This document shows positions 53,856 through 62,989 of a stretch of DNA of 64,000 nucleotides, in pieces. The stretch is from NCBI GenBank assembly GCA_964520425.1, contig CAZFMX010000009.1, positions 1-64,000 on the forward strand. The letters run 5' to 3'. The notes beneath the pieces were generated by a model. It ran no database searches. It had not been told where the DNA came from and saw nothing but the letters and a program-made list of their open reading frames with translations. The translations under genes and the position numbers were made by a program. Within the stretch, counting starts at the first letter, position 1, and every line of letters starts with the position of its first letter. Source of the DNA: JAFGFY01 sp964520425 (GTDB taxonomy: Bacteria > Desulfobacterota > DSM-4660 > Desulfatiglandales > HGW-15).

Positions 53856-54410
53856 TCAGTCCGCGATCGTAGGGGTTGTCGGAATGAATCGAGTCCCCCT
53901 TCCGGAAATCGATGGAGACACGTCATTCCCGTAAGACCCTCTCCTGTCGTCAGAGGGAAGGATATCCTTAAGAGGAGGGGGAGGAGTATAGAAGCTATTC
54001 CGACTCTCAGAGTCCCTGTCACCTGAATTGAAGTCGGACCCGGCTACTTCCGACATTCTGCTCTTCCGGTCGGCGGGATTCGGGACAAGGGAATCATCGA
54101 AGATGGATACGATTATCTTTTTCTCCTCCTCACGTCGGACTGCCGCGTAACTGAACCTTCTGAGGATCTTCCTAAGGGCCTCATCAAGTGGATCGTTCAA
54201 TATCACGCTTATGGGTTCATCTCCCACATCACCATTCAGAACGATTTCATAGCTCGTGATTTTCGAGATCTGCTTTAGCACGTCCCTCAGATTTTCATCC
54301 GTTACGGTCAGCTTGACAACCGGCATCTCAGACTCATCGGCCAGTCCAGAGGAAGACAGAAATATGACGGTTGCCAGAAGTATAAGTATAATTCTATGAG
54401 GGACGTCCAT
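53856..54410 (-). CDS. Secreted STN-domain protein
   Basis: A 184-residue protein with a signal-peptide-like N-terminus (hydrophobic 6-20, cleavage near GLA|DE). Residues 30-105 fit the secretin/TonB short N-terminal (STN) fold (VKLTVTDENLRDVLKQISK, EPISVILNDPLDEALRKIL). The C-terminal 70 residues are low-complexity and polar. The start codon and residues MDVP lie inside the terminal repeat of the transposase element at 54400-55494, and no Shine-Dalgarno precedes it. The native 5' end was therefore probably cut off or replaced by the insertion. Confidence 0.7.
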   Translation of the reverse strand: MDVPHRIILILLATVIFLSSSGLADESEMPVVKLTVTDENLRDVLKQISKITSYEIVLNGDVGDEPISVILNDPLDEALRKILRRFSYAAVRREEEKKIIVSIFDDSLVPNPADRKSRMSEVAGSDFNSGDRDSESRNSFYTPPPPLKDILPSDDRRGSYGNDVSPSISGRGTRFIPTTPTIAD

Positions 54411-55494
54411 TTGTAATTCAGTAACTATTTTATTATTTGAAAATTGTTTTCCTTGACGATCTTCTCCCCTTTTTTTATCGCATAAGCGACCCCCGGCTGG
54501 CTCATGTTTAAGCGTTTCGCCAAAGAGGTCCCCTCGAGACCCAACTCACGGACCGCCCAATAACAGAGTACACTCCTGGCTTCAGCCCGAACCTTCTGCC
54601 TGCTCTTCGAGTATAACTCCTCTTTTCCGATCTGATAGAGTTTCAATACTCGCTGTTCTAACGATTCAACTGTAACTCCACGACTTTTCAATTCATAGCG
54701 ACGATCCATTCGTTCATTTGCTTCCGATAAAACAGCCATCACAAAATCACCGTTCCCCAGTATTCGCTCATCCCCCTTAATGCGATCTTGCCCTTTTAAT
54801 TTAAGTTTCTTTGCCTCTGACCAGCCGCCTAGGCTTCTTATCAGCCCTCCACCAACCAACTCAGGGCGTCTTCCCTGATTTATACCCTTTTTCAGGTAGG
54901 AATAATAGCCTTCTCTTCCCTCTTTTATACTCTTTCCAAAATGGGAAAACACATATTTTGTTTCCTGCCAATCGCAATCTATTTTCCCCATTAAGACATA
55001 ATGACCACAGTATTCATAGCGATTCAAACCTCCGATGTCATCAACAATTCCGGCCCTTAACGGATTTAGATGGATATATCGAACCAACTCCCTCAAATAT
55101 ATATCCTCCTGACAGATAATGGACTTATAACGATTTTGGAAGAGTTGACCGTGCCGCTTGTGTCTTCGGTTGAACTTCACCGCGTAACCTGTTAATAGTC
55201 GCCGCATTAGGGTTGAAAGCCCTTGGTTTCCTGAGCGGAACAAAAAGTGGGCATGGTTGGATAACAGGGACCAGGCATAGCAGGAGGTGCTTGTGGCAGG
55301 GAGTAGATCTGAGAGACGATCCATCATATCATCTCGATCGTTGTTATCTCGAAATATCTTCCGCTGCTCTATGCCACGAATAATAACGTGATGCACAACT
55401 CCGGGGGCGTCTAATCGGGCTAATCTTGGCATAGGAAGACGGATAACAAATCAATTCTGCGGAGTCAAGTTATTTATTTACAAATGGACGTCCC
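54400..55494. mobile_element. REP-associated transposase element with 17-bp inverted ends
   Basis: GGGACGTCCATTTGTAA at 54400-54416 and its exact reverse complement at 55478-55494 flank the single transposase gene. The same end sequence borders the relic at 14686-14702. The words include the palindrome GGACGTCC. Classical IS200/IS605 elements lack such ends; here they may be REP-like hairpin sites bound by the transposase. Confidence 0.75.
54425..55432 (-). CDS. REP-associated tyrosine transposase (Y1, HUH family)
   Basis: A 335-residue protein. The N-terminal HHVIIRGIEQRKIF, the metal-binding NHAHFLF (HUH) and the LFQNRYKS segment with its candidate Tyr are typical of TnpA_REP/RAYT proteins, followed by RYIHLNPLRAGIV. 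The C-terminal 100 residues form a DnaA-like helix-turn-helix (LGLEGTSLAKRLNMSQPGVAYAI). It is full length with no internal stop. Such proteins cut and move short palindromic repeats. Confidence 0.92.
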   Translation of the reverse strand: MPRLARLDAPGVVHHVIIRGIEQRKIFRDNNDRDDMMDRLSDLLPATSTSCYAWSLLSNHAHFLFRSGNQGLSTLMRRLLTGYAVKFNRRHKRHGQLFQNRYKSIICQEDIYLRELVRYIHLNPLRAGIVDDIGGLNRYEYCGHYVLMGKIDCDWQETKYVFSHFGKSIKEGREGYYSYLKKGINQGRRPELVGGGLIRSLGGWSEAKKLKLKGQDRIKGDERILGNGDFVMAVLSEANERMDRRYELKSRGVTVESLEQRVLKLYQIGKEELYSKSRQKVRAEARSVLCYWAVRELGLEGTSLAKRLNMSQPGVAYAIKKGEKIVKENNFQIIK

Positions 55495-55589
55495 CCAATA
55501 CAGAAACTCTTGCCCAAAAAACAAAGGATACAACAAACAAAAAGAACAAATAATCTATTCATGGTTTCTCCTTAGGTTAGGTTGTGTTC

Positions 55590-58500
55590 CTATTCAAATT
55601 CTTTGCCGACCGGAAATTTGGAAAAACCCTTCTCTTCAGGGTCCAGGCCGATGGCCGAAGCAGGGGCGACAAGATCAAGGGTGAAACCGGTGGTGAAATT
55701 CAAGCTGGTGTAGCCTGAACTGCCGATAGTAACGGGTTCCAGCAGCTCAACAGTTGGATAGCCGCCGCATGCCTCTCCCGAATCACAGATATACCCGTCA
55801 TTGTCAGAGTCAGTGCCGCCGACGATAAAATAATCTCCGGGGGCGACATCAGTAAAAGCGTATGAATATGAACCCTCGACATTGGCTGCCTGTACGGTAT
55901 CGTAAGTCTCTTTGGTGACAGGATCGATGAGAATGATCCAGTGATAACCGGCGTCTCCCGGGCGTGAGACAGCGCCCTCCACTGTCATGTTCGCGGAGAT
56001 CGTATACGTGCCCGCGTTGGAGGTAAAGCTGATATCTGCTGAAAAGTTTGCTTGAACCAGGCCGGACCGGTCAACGGTGGCGGTATAGGTGCCGACACCG
56101 TTTTCGTCCATATCGGCAGCAGTGACCGAAAGCCAGTCGGCATTATCACTGACATTGGTTACTCTCAGGGTGCCGCCACCCCCATTGGCAACGGTGATGG
56201 TCAGGCTGCTGTAGCTTGAACCAAAATTGAGAAGGCTGGGACTTACGGAAAGGATAGGATCAGTGATGCTGTTTCCGGCGAGTTCACTGGCCTTCTGAAC
56301 CGCCTTTAACGCATCGATCAATCCATATCCATAGATGTCGTCACGGCCGGCCAAACCAAGATCCTCGGTGATATCACCGGATGAGAGCGCGGAATCAAGC
56401 TGTGCCGGCGTAAGGCCCGGATACACCGCCTTCATGAGAGCAACCACGCCGGCTACATGCGGCGAGGCCATGGAAGTGCCCTGGTAAGGTGTGTAGACCT
56501 CCTGCCTTTCTCCGGTGGAATCATCAACACAAGTGGAAAGAACGCCGTCAGGATATCCATCGCCATCGGTGTCAACTTTAGTGTTACCTCCCGGCGCCGC
56601 CACATCGATGGCCATGCCATAGTTGGAATATGGTGCAAGATCCTTATACATATCCACGGCTGATACCGAAACGACACCATCATAGGAGGCGGGATAGGCA
56701 GGGACTGACGTCTCATCATTACCGGCAGCGGCGATGATGATCGTACCGGTGTTGCGCACCTCGGTATAGACGTTTTGTTCGGTCAGTGAAAAAACGGTTC
56801 CTCCTAAACTGAGATTGATGATGTCCGCAGCCTGTGACGGCGTAGTGCCGGAATCGTTGGATAATCCGGCCGCATAACGGACTCCCTGGATTATGTCCCA
56901 GCTGTTGCTGTCGCCTACTCCAAGGACTCTTATGGGCATAATCTTGCTGTCCCAGGAGACACCGGCAACTCCGGTGGAATTATTGGAGGTCGCAGCAACG
57001 GTTCCCGCCACATGGGTGCCATGAAAGGAACTGCGGCCCGGTGTATTGTCGTTGCCGGGGTCGTCGGGATTGGGATCAATGCCGTCGCCATCATTGGAAC
57101 TATTGACATCTCTGATGAAATCATAGCCGGTGTTGGTGAGGTTGGCAGTCAAGTCCTCATGGGCCATGTAAACACCGCTATCGACCACCGCCACAATAAC
57201 CGAACCGCTATTGTCCGTGGTGATATCCCAGGCCTGAGGGAGATTGATCAGCGGATAATGCCACTGATAGGAATAGTACCTGTCATTGGGAACAGCGGTG
57301 GGATGGTAGATGTAGTTCAGGTCCGCACTGGCAACGTCGGCTCTTTTTCTGAGAGCCTTAACGACGTCAAGGGTGTCACGCCGGTCCTGCTCTTCCTTGT
57401 CGGCGGCCTTGCCCCCCGAGAGATTAGATACAGTTCTGATCCCTAGTCCTGTGAGGGCTGCCTTGCGCTCAGCGCCTTCCGGCAACGCAAAAAGCATGGC
57501 CCGGCCCGGGCCGCCTGCCTTGCCGTGAAGCCCTATGGAAACCGCTCTGGAAGAAAGGGTGCGCCGGCCTCTGCTGGGGAGATGGTCATCTTTGAATCGT
57601 ACCAGCACCTCACCAGGAACAAATTCGCTTTCAATACTGAGGTCATATGAGGCTTGACCGGTCACATCCGACCACCCCACACTCAAGAGATAGTTTGATG
57701 CCCCGGAATAGGCCAATACTTCAATGTAATAATTTCCGCTGTTGACCACCGTTACTCTTTCTGTTCCGGATACAAGCTCAGAACTATCAACTTCCGTCTG
57801 ATTCTGGTCATAAAGGAAAAGATCCAGATCAGGATTGTTAGTACCGTCATAATCACTGACCTCAAGCGTGACAGATTGACCGGCAGCAAGTGTTATTTCA
57901 TAGAAATCACTTCGGTCTGAAGTACTGGCAAATCGATCACCGTTTGAGCCGGTGCCGCTGCTGCAGACAAAGCCACCAACAATGGCCGGGTTGCCAATCT
58001 CCTGGGCGGTGAAGATGGTATCATTATCAGTATTATCGGAGTAAGGGTCGTTAGTATCACCATCGATAGCCGCGAAATCAGGGGCGGTAATGGTCCCAGA
58101 GACATCGGACGGGCCGATGATAGTTTTGAATGGCTGAAAGCCTGAAGCAAACGTGAACAGAGTGATCTCATCATTGGCATCAAGAGGAACTTCAAGGGTG
58201 AAGATCCCAAGGTTGTCCTTGCAGGAAAACATGTATTGACCGTTGGCAAGGACCATAGCACAAACCGGTGTATCATGATAAGTGACCGTGCCGCTTAAGG
58301 AAACCCATTTGGCATCAATTGGATGAATTGTCCAATCCACATCCATGGCCGGGCTTCTGTAGTCATCTCTTAAATCTATTTGCATATTTACCCCATCATG
58401 AGGGTAGATCGTCTGTTTCCAGGGGATCAGGCCGCTGCAAAAGGCATAGACCAAAATCTGACCCGCAGAGTCCAAAGGAACCCCCAAATTGAAACCGCCG

Positions 58501-58679
58501 TCTCCTGAGCAGGTGAAAACGTGTTTTCCGTTCGCCAAGACCATGGCACAAACCGGCATACCGTTATAAGTCACCGTACCATTGATATTAACCCACTGAG
58601 TCTGAGCTACAGAAAAGGAGCTGTGAAGGCATAGACTGATGAAAAGAGCCAAACCCAATAACATGCGAGACTTTTTCAT
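55590..58679 (-). CDS. Secreted subtilisin-like serine protease, multidomain
   Basis: A 1029-residue protein. The signal peptide ends near SVA|QT (25). Residues 27-100 and 123-195 are two copies of a beta-sandwich repeat (PVCAMVLANGxxxFxC...LxVPLD...PxK), also found once in the protein at 59416. Residues 222-335 form a pre-peptidase C-terminal (PPC) domain. About 350-460 is a propeptide-like region (VPGEVLVRFKDD). Residues 475-795 are the S8 catalytic domain with Asp500 (AVVDSG), His553 (HGTHVAGT), Asn654 (AAGND) and Ser736 (GTSMASPH). A BACON-like beta domain (805-900) and a final beta domain follow. It should be active outside the cell. Confidence 0.93.
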   Translation of the reverse strand: MKKSRMLLGLALFISLCLHSSFSVAQTQWVNINGTVTYNGMPVCAMVLANGKHVFTCSGDGGFNLGVPLDSAGQILVYAFCSGLIPWKQTIYPHDGVNMQIDLRDDYRSPAMDVDWTIHPIDAKWVSLSGTVTYHDTPVCAMVLANGQYMFSCKDNLGIFTLEVPLDANDEITLFTFASGFQPFKTIIGPSDVSGTITAPDFAAIDGDTNDPYSDNTDNDTIFTAQEIGNPAIVGGFVCSSGTGSNGDRFASTSDRSDFYEITLAAGQSVTLEVSDYDGTNNPDLDLFLYDQNQTEVDSSELVSGTERVTVVNSGNYYIEVLAYSGASNYLLSVGWSDVTGQASYDLSIESEFVPGEVLVRFKDDHLPSRGRRTLSSRAVSIGLHGKAGGPGRAMLFALPEGAERKAALTGLGIRTVSNLSGGKAADKEEQDRRDTLDVVKALRKRADVASADLNYIYHPTAVPNDRYYSYQWHYPLINLPQAWDITTDNSGSVIVAVVDSGVYMAHEDLTANLTNTGYDFIRDVNSSNDGDGIDPNPDDPGNDNTPGRSSFHGTHVAGTVAATSNNSTGVAGVSWDSKIMPIRVLGVGDSNSWDIIQGVRYAAGLSNDSGTTPSQAADIINLSLGGTVFSLTEQNVYTEVRNTGTIIIAAAGNDETSVPAYPASYDGVVSVSAVDMYKDLAPYSNYGMAIDVAAPGGNTKVDTDGDGYPDGVLSTCVDDSTGERQEVYTPYQGTSMASPHVAGVVALMKAVYPGLTPAQLDSALSSGDITEDLGLAGRDDIYGYGLIDALKAVQKASELAGNSITDPILSVSPSLLNFGSSYSSLTITVANGGGGTLRVTNVSDNADWLSVTAADMDENGVGTYTATVDRSGLVQANFSADISFTSNAGTYTISANMTVEGAVSRPGDAGYHWIILIDPVTKETYDTVQAANVEGSYSYAFTDVAPGDYFIVGGTDSDNDGYICDSGEACGGYPTVELLEPVTIGSSGYTSLNFTTGFTLDLVAPASAIGLDPEEKGFSKFPVGKEFE

Positions 58680-58882
58680 CTTTTCCTCCTGACTTCTTTC
58701 AGAGTAAGGATTTGATTAGATATGAGTTTTGGGTGAAGTGATAATGATTAGCGCAAGAAAAAAGCCGGATAGGCACACCAATAGGTACGCTTTGAAAGCC
58801 CTTGTGGGCCGTCCGTTTTGATTGGCTGTTCATTATTTTTTCCTTTGAGGCAATAAGACGGAATTATGGTGCTCCTTTGATG
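58680..58882 (-). promoter_or_regulatory. Leader region of the protease gene
   Basis: This stretch lies between the promoter below and the protease ATG. On the minus strand it holds the small stem GCCCACAAGGGC followed directly by GCTTTCAAAGC. A purine-rich GAGGAAAAG precedes the ATG. It is not assignable to a known riboswitch. Confidence 0.3.
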
Positions 58883-58911
58883 TAATTAATGAAATTCAGG
58901 ACAAAAGACAA
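58883..58911 (-). promoter_or_regulatory. Candidate promoter of the protease gene
   Basis: On the minus strand TTGTCT (58911-58906) and TAATTA (58888-58883) are 17 bases apart. The spacer TTTGTCCTGAATTTCAT resembles the spacer of the promoter upstream of the paralogous secreted gene (60377-60405). Confidence 0.45.
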
Positions 58912-59415
58912 GAAGAAATGCTTTGAAATAAGGTTCCATTTTTTTGGAAAAGTTTCTTTCTCGCAAAAAGGGTTATTGAATGAGAGGTCTGAACAACCGG
59001 TTATCCAGGAATCAATATACACAAAAGAGTGAGAGCAATGGGAGTAATCATACAAAGTCCGTTCTTTCCGGGACAAGAATAATTGATTATATCAACGATC
59101 AGTGGAAAAAGATTCGACCTGGATTCACAACCGGGAAGACAAGGGCGAATACCAAGCATCAGGCATAGGATAAAGCCACTGCGAGATTCTGTCTAACGCG
59201 CCACGTTGGGTGGAGTTCGAAGTCGCAAAACGACATCGAATCAGAGATTCTCACTGGGAATCTCTGGTTCGATATTCCTTGATTCAAAGCTAAAGAGAAG
59301 GGGGTTCAGCTTATCGGAAGTCCTTTGCGAATCATAAGAACCTATCCAAGCCCATTCCAAATCAACACGATTCCGCTGGTAGACATCTGCTGAGCATGTG
59401 CTATAACCAGCCTTC
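58912..59415. other. Intergenic stretch with a long hairpin
   Basis: No gene is supported. Positions 59235-59250 pair with 59258-59273 over sixteen bases (one T-G wobble) around a seven-base loop. The hairpin lies about 140 bases downstream of the secreted-protein gene at 59416 on the minus strand, where GTCGTTTTGCG follows. It may be a weak terminator or a repeat palindrome. Confidence 0.5.
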
Positions 59416-60195
59416 TCAGCGGTTTTGCATCATTTTTCGGGATAATGTGAAACCCTCACCCTCGATTCCTCCTGCCGTTTCTATCTTAAAAGAGGCATCA
59501 TTAGAAGATGAGACTTTTTCAAAAACAACTTCTGGATCTGTAGAGCAATCTCCCGGACAGATCGTCGCTGATTGTACGGTAACTTCATCATCATCATCTA
59601 ACGTCAAAAAAAGTACAGTTAGACAATCGTCTGGAAAGTTCATAGTCCATGATAACTCCAACTCTCCACAGTTTACAGTGTTTGCATAGATTGAAACACT
59701 ACAGGACCCGGGAGGGACTGAAATGCAGTTGCTCCATTCATCAGTCTCCGAATCAATGGAAACGCCACACACAGTAGCGGTTGCCGTGAAATCATCGGGA
59801 CCACATACCAAACCATTGAGAAAGACAACAGATGCACCCTCATTAGGTATACAATCCTCCTCCTGCAGACAACGTAATAGCTCAACGTCAACGTCCGTTG
59901 CTTCCTCAGGAGTGAAAACTTGTTTGAACGGTAAGAATCCGGCAGCGAATACTTGGAGCTTGATTTCCCCGTTCGAATCCAGGGGAACCTCCAACGAAAA
60001 ATCACCGACCGGGTTGTTGCTGAACATGTACCGACCATTTGCCAGGACCATGGCAACTAGGTACTGGGGATTAGAACCATAGTCGCAATTATGGACAGTA
60101 CCGCTTATCGTCGCATAGGTGGTCTGCCCAAAAGCATTTCCCGCGAGAAAGACTCCCATCAATAACGCCAAACCGATGATCAAACTCTTTTTCAT
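59416..60195 (-). CDS. Secreted protein sharing the protease's N-terminal repeat domain
   Basis: A 259-residue protein. The signal peptide ends near AFG|QT (23). Residues 25-105 are the same beta-sandwich repeat as in the subtilase (LVAMVLANGRYMFS...FSLEVPLDSNGEIKLQVFAAGFLPFK). The remaining part is Cys-rich (about nine cysteines), beta-strand-like and unrecognised. A purine-rich AAAGGAGAA lies before the ATG. It could be a substrate, inhibitor or co-secreted partner of the neighbouring protease; there is no direct evidence. Confidence 0.78.
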   Translation of the reverse strand: MKKSLIIGLALLMGVFLAGNAFGQTTYATISGTVHNCDYGSNPQYLVAMVLANGRYMFSNNPVGDFSLEVPLDSNGEIKLQVFAAGFLPFKQVFTPEEATDVDVELLRCLQEEDCIPNEGASVVFLNGLVCGPDDFTATATVCGVSIDSETDEWSNCISVPPGSCSVSIYANTVNCGELELSWTMNFPDDCLTVLFLTLDDDDEVTVQSATICPGDCSTDPEVVFEKVSSSNDASFKIETAGGIEGEGFTLSRKMMQNR

Positions 60196-60376
60196 AGCAT
60201 TCTCCTTTATTTAGTTTTTCGTATAATCACTCTGGGACCGATTCAACTTAAACCAGAGACCTGCTACAGAATCAACGGACCATTTTGTGAGGCTCGCGCC
60301 TAAAGTCGGAAGTGAAAACAAGAATTTTCTCTACGATATGATTCTTGGCTATCCCCGGTTTTTGGCATCCTTCTGG

Positions 60377-60405
60377 GATTTATCGAAACTTAAGACAAAA
60401 GTCAA
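60377..60405 (-). promoter_or_regulatory. Candidate promoter of the secreted-protein gene
   Basis: On the minus strand TTGACT (60405-60400) and TAAATC (60382-60377) are 17 bases apart, with the spacer TTTGTCTTAAGTTTCGA. It stands about 180 bases from the ATG, like the related promoter of the protease gene. Confidence 0.45.
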
Positions 60406-60813
60406 GAGAAACCGGCAGCTCGTAGAGCTTTTTCTGAGGCTGATTGCCCCGCGTAGGACTTGAAGTTTCCCTCATTTTGTCGAGACGGGGGAGGCAACAC
60501 TGAAAATCGACCGATTGAGGAAAAGCTCAAAAGCACATGTGCTCTAATTCGCGCAAGACATATTCGAAATCAGGATCTTTGTCAATCATTATCGGGGTAA
60601 AGGGAAGCCCCTGACTGGAGATGGGACCGGTCAGAGTTTGAACAATGAAAGGGGGAGGAAGGATGATGTGGATATTAAACAATATCGACTACCAAAATGC
60701 CGGAAAAGGTGCTATATAGTCGTCTGAGTTTTAGTATCTCAGTGGCGGAGCCGATACAAGGATCTTGGGGCTGCGCATCAAGACAGAACCAAGCGAAAGA
60801 TTTTGGGAGGGCT
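60406..60813. other. Spacer before the DedA gene
   Basis: I see no gene. An imperfect seven-pair stem TGACTGG/CCGGTCA occurs near 60612-60634. The DedA frame is open from 60697, but the first 39 codons lack a ribosome-binding site. Confidence 0.4.
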
Positions 60814-61497
60814 ATGACCGAATCAGTCATCCAATATGTTGAATGGGGAGTAGGGTATGCCCATGTTTGGGGGTTTGTATTTATCTTTGTCCTCATGGCC
60901 GTAGAGAGTTCTCTGATTCCCTTTCCCAGTGAAGTAATCATGATACCGGGAGGCTTTTTGGCCTATCGAGGCGATTTGACCTTTGGAGATCCTTTGACGG
61001 ATGTGACCATGGTGCTTGTCTGTGGTCTGGCCGGCGCGATGGCCGGCGCCTTCTTCAATTATTATCTCGCACTTTTTCTGGGGCGGCCATTTCTATATCG
61101 TTATGGGAAGTATTTCTTTCTCAAACCCAACATCCTTTCCCGGGCTGAGGAAATATTCCTCGAATACGGGGAGATAACAACCTTTGTCTGCCGCTTGATT
61201 CCGGCTATAAGACAACTTATCTCGTTGCCTGCGGGCTTATCCAGAATGCCTCTTGGCCGTTTTTCTCTGTTCACAGGACTCGGTGCCGGGATATGGTCCG
61301 GAATTTTGGTGGCCATCGGATGTTATCTGGGGAGTCTTTCAGAAGAGATGACATACAGTCAATTGGTCTATCGAGGAAAGGATATCATTCGAAAAAACAC
61401 TATGTGGCTTAGTCTCTTTTTGGTCATCCTGGTTTTAGGTTACGCTGTGAGTCATCACCTGGTATTGAAATCCAAAAGAATAAAGTCCGGCCGTTGA
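60814..61497 (+). CDS. DedA-family membrane protein
   Basis: A 227-residue protein. The ATG 60814 with GGGAGG three bases upstream is preferred to the earlier in-frame codon at 60697. It carries the DedA/SNARE-assoc signature: an acidic pair region ESSLIPFPSEVIMIPGG, then FxxYxxxxGRP-like NYYLALFLGRPFLYRYGKY (in part), then FVCRLIPAIRQLISLPAGLSRM with the conserved Arg and Pro. Family members are lipid scramblases or transporters, some acting on undecaprenyl phosphate, the carrier for glycan synthesis. The rhomboid gene follows after 19 bases. Confidence 0.9.
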   Translation: MTESVIQYVEWGVGYAHVWGFVFIFVLMAVESSLIPFPSEVIMIPGGFLAYRGDLTFGDPLTDVTMVLVCGLAGAMAGAFFNYYLALFLGRPFLYRYGKYFFLKPNILSRAEEIFLEYGEITTFVCRLIPAIRQLISLPAGLSRMPLGRFSLFTGLGAGIWSGILVAIGCYLGSLSEEMTYSQLVYRGKDIIRKNTMWLSLFLVILVLGYAVSHHLVLKSKRIKSGR

Positions 61498-61516
61498 GCC
61501 TCTCCCAACACGTCTC

Positions 61517-62491
61517 ATGATACCTCTACGTGACACCATTCAGTCCAAGAATTACCCCATCGTAAACACCGTCATCATCTCTCTAAACGTCCTCTTCTTT
61601 TTTCTGACACCTGCCCGGGATCCGGAACTGAGTCGATTCTTGGCGACCTATGGCCTTGTTCCTGCGCGCTATTCGACACCTGAGATCGCTTCATACTTTG
61701 GTTTCGGGCAGCAGGCCTTTGCGTTTCTGTCATTCATGTTTCTTCATGGGAGTTTCTGGCACCTGCTGGGGAACATGTGGTTTCTGTATATATTCGGCGA
61801 TAATGTGGAGGACCGGTTGGGATCACTCAGGTACATCGTTTTTTACCTTTTATGCGGATGGGCTTCGGGGGTGACCCATCTTGCTATGAACTGGCACTCT
61901 CAAATCCCCACGATCGGGGCGAGCGGCGCCATTGCAGGCGTGATGGGGGCCTATATGCTTCTGTATCCCCGTTCCCGAATTCTCACTCTCATCCCCATTC
62001 TTTTCATTCCCTATTTCGTGGAGATCCCCGCCTATTTCTTTCTCGGGTTCTGGTTCTTTCTCCAGTTCTTGAGTGCTGCCGGAACACATGCACAGACAGG
62101 CGGCATCGCGTGGTGGGCCCACATAGGGGGATTTTTGTTCGGGATGGCGTTCCTGAAAATGTTGTTGAAGATTCCGGAAGTTGGAGTGACCAGTCAGGTG
62201 CGGCGCGCGATGCCGAAAAGGAAGACGCCTCATCTCCAGGTCATACGTCCTACAGGCTCAGGGGATGATCCTCATTTGTACGGCCAGATCAAAGTCACTC
62301 CCCGAGAGGCGATTTTAGGGGCACGCAAACTGGTCAATATCCCATGGGGCTTTCACAAGCGCTTGTTTCGAATAAACATACCTTCAGGTGTAAGTCACGG
62401 GACTGTCTTGCGGCTTGCCGGCATGGGAAGAGAGATGGGTGAAGGAGAAGGAGGGGATCTATATCTCAAGGTGCTTATCGACCCCCAATAA
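61517..62491 (+). CDS. Rhomboid intramembrane protease fused to a DnaJ C-terminal domain
   Basis: A 324-residue protein. Residues 1-222 are a six-to-seven-helix rhomboid domain with HGSFWHLLGNMWFL (given as HGSFWHLLGNMW), catalytic Ser in GASGAIAG and His in WAHIGGF. Residues about 255-324 match the C-terminal substrate-binding domain of DnaJ (GQIKVTPREAILGARKLV, RINIPSGVSHGTVLRLAGMG, GDLYLKVLI). The chaperone-type domain would lie in the cytoplasm and could present clients to the protease. It follows dedA in an apparent operon. Confidence 0.9.
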   Translation: MIPLRDTIQSKNYPIVNTVIISLNVLFFFLTPARDPELSRFLATYGLVPARYSTPEIASYFGFGQQAFAFLSFMFLHGSFWHLLGNMWFLYIFGDNVEDRLGSLRYIVFYLLCGWASGVTHLAMNWHSQIPTIGASGAIAGVMGAYMLLYPRSRILTLIPILFIPYFVEIPAYFFLGFWFFLQFLSAAGTHAQTGGIAWWAHIGGFLFGMAFLKMLLKIPEVGVTSQVRRAMPKRKTPHLQVIRPTGSGDDPHLYGQIKVTPREAILGARKLVNIPWGFHKRLFRINIPSGVSHGTVLRLAGMGREMGEGEGGDLYLKVLIDPQ

Positions 62492-62571
62492 TATCTCGCC
62501 ACCTTTCTTCAGCTGAACGTCATCTTCTTGAGAGAAGTCGAAATCGTCGGGCGATTTTGGACACGGGAATA

Positions 62572-62940
62572 TCAGTCGGGGATGTCCAATAACTTTACCA
62601 AGAGAACGTTTTCCAGATAACCGAGGTTTACGGGTTTAGTAATGTAATCAAACGCCCCCAGTTCCATTGTCTTTTTGGCCTTGTTCTGTTCGGCCACAAC
62701 GGTGACCATTACAACGGAGGTGTCAAAATCAAACTCTTTGATTTTCTTCAGGACTTCAGTCCCCTCCATCCCCGGCATGATCATATCGAGCAATACGATA
62801 TCCGGTCTGACTTCCTGCACTTTCGCGAGGGCCGTCGGCCCATCCAAGGCGGTGTGAACTTCATGGCCCTTTAGACTCAGAAACTCCTCCAAGGCCTTAC
62901 AGGCCTCAATCTCGTCGTCCACCACTAAAATCCTTCCCAT
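62572..62940 (-). CDS. Response regulator, receiver domain only
   Basis: A 122-residue CheY-like protein. The ATG 62940 with AAGGAG nine bases upstream is preferred over the in-frame codon at 62961. Phosphoacceptor Asp lies in VLLDMIMPGMEG, the acidic pocket in VVDDE, and the switch Thr and Lys in MVTVVA and ITKPV. No output domain is present. It sits 49 bases after the histidine kinase gene and is its likely partner. Confidence 0.93.
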   Translation of the reverse strand: MGRILVVDDEIEACKALEEFLSLKGHEVHTALDGPTALAKVQEVRPDIVLLDMIMPGMEGTEVLKKIKEFDFDTSVVMVTVVAEQNKAKKTMELGAFDYITKPVNLGYLENVLLVKLLDIPD

Positions 62941-62989
62941 CGCAAAGGTCTCCTTTCTCATATGAAATTACGTTTTGGACGTGATTTCA

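Noticed and set aside
58790..58830. Cyclic-di-GMP riboswitch in the protease leader
   Set aside because: Small adjacent stems exist, but the conserved GEMM core and receptor motifs are absent.
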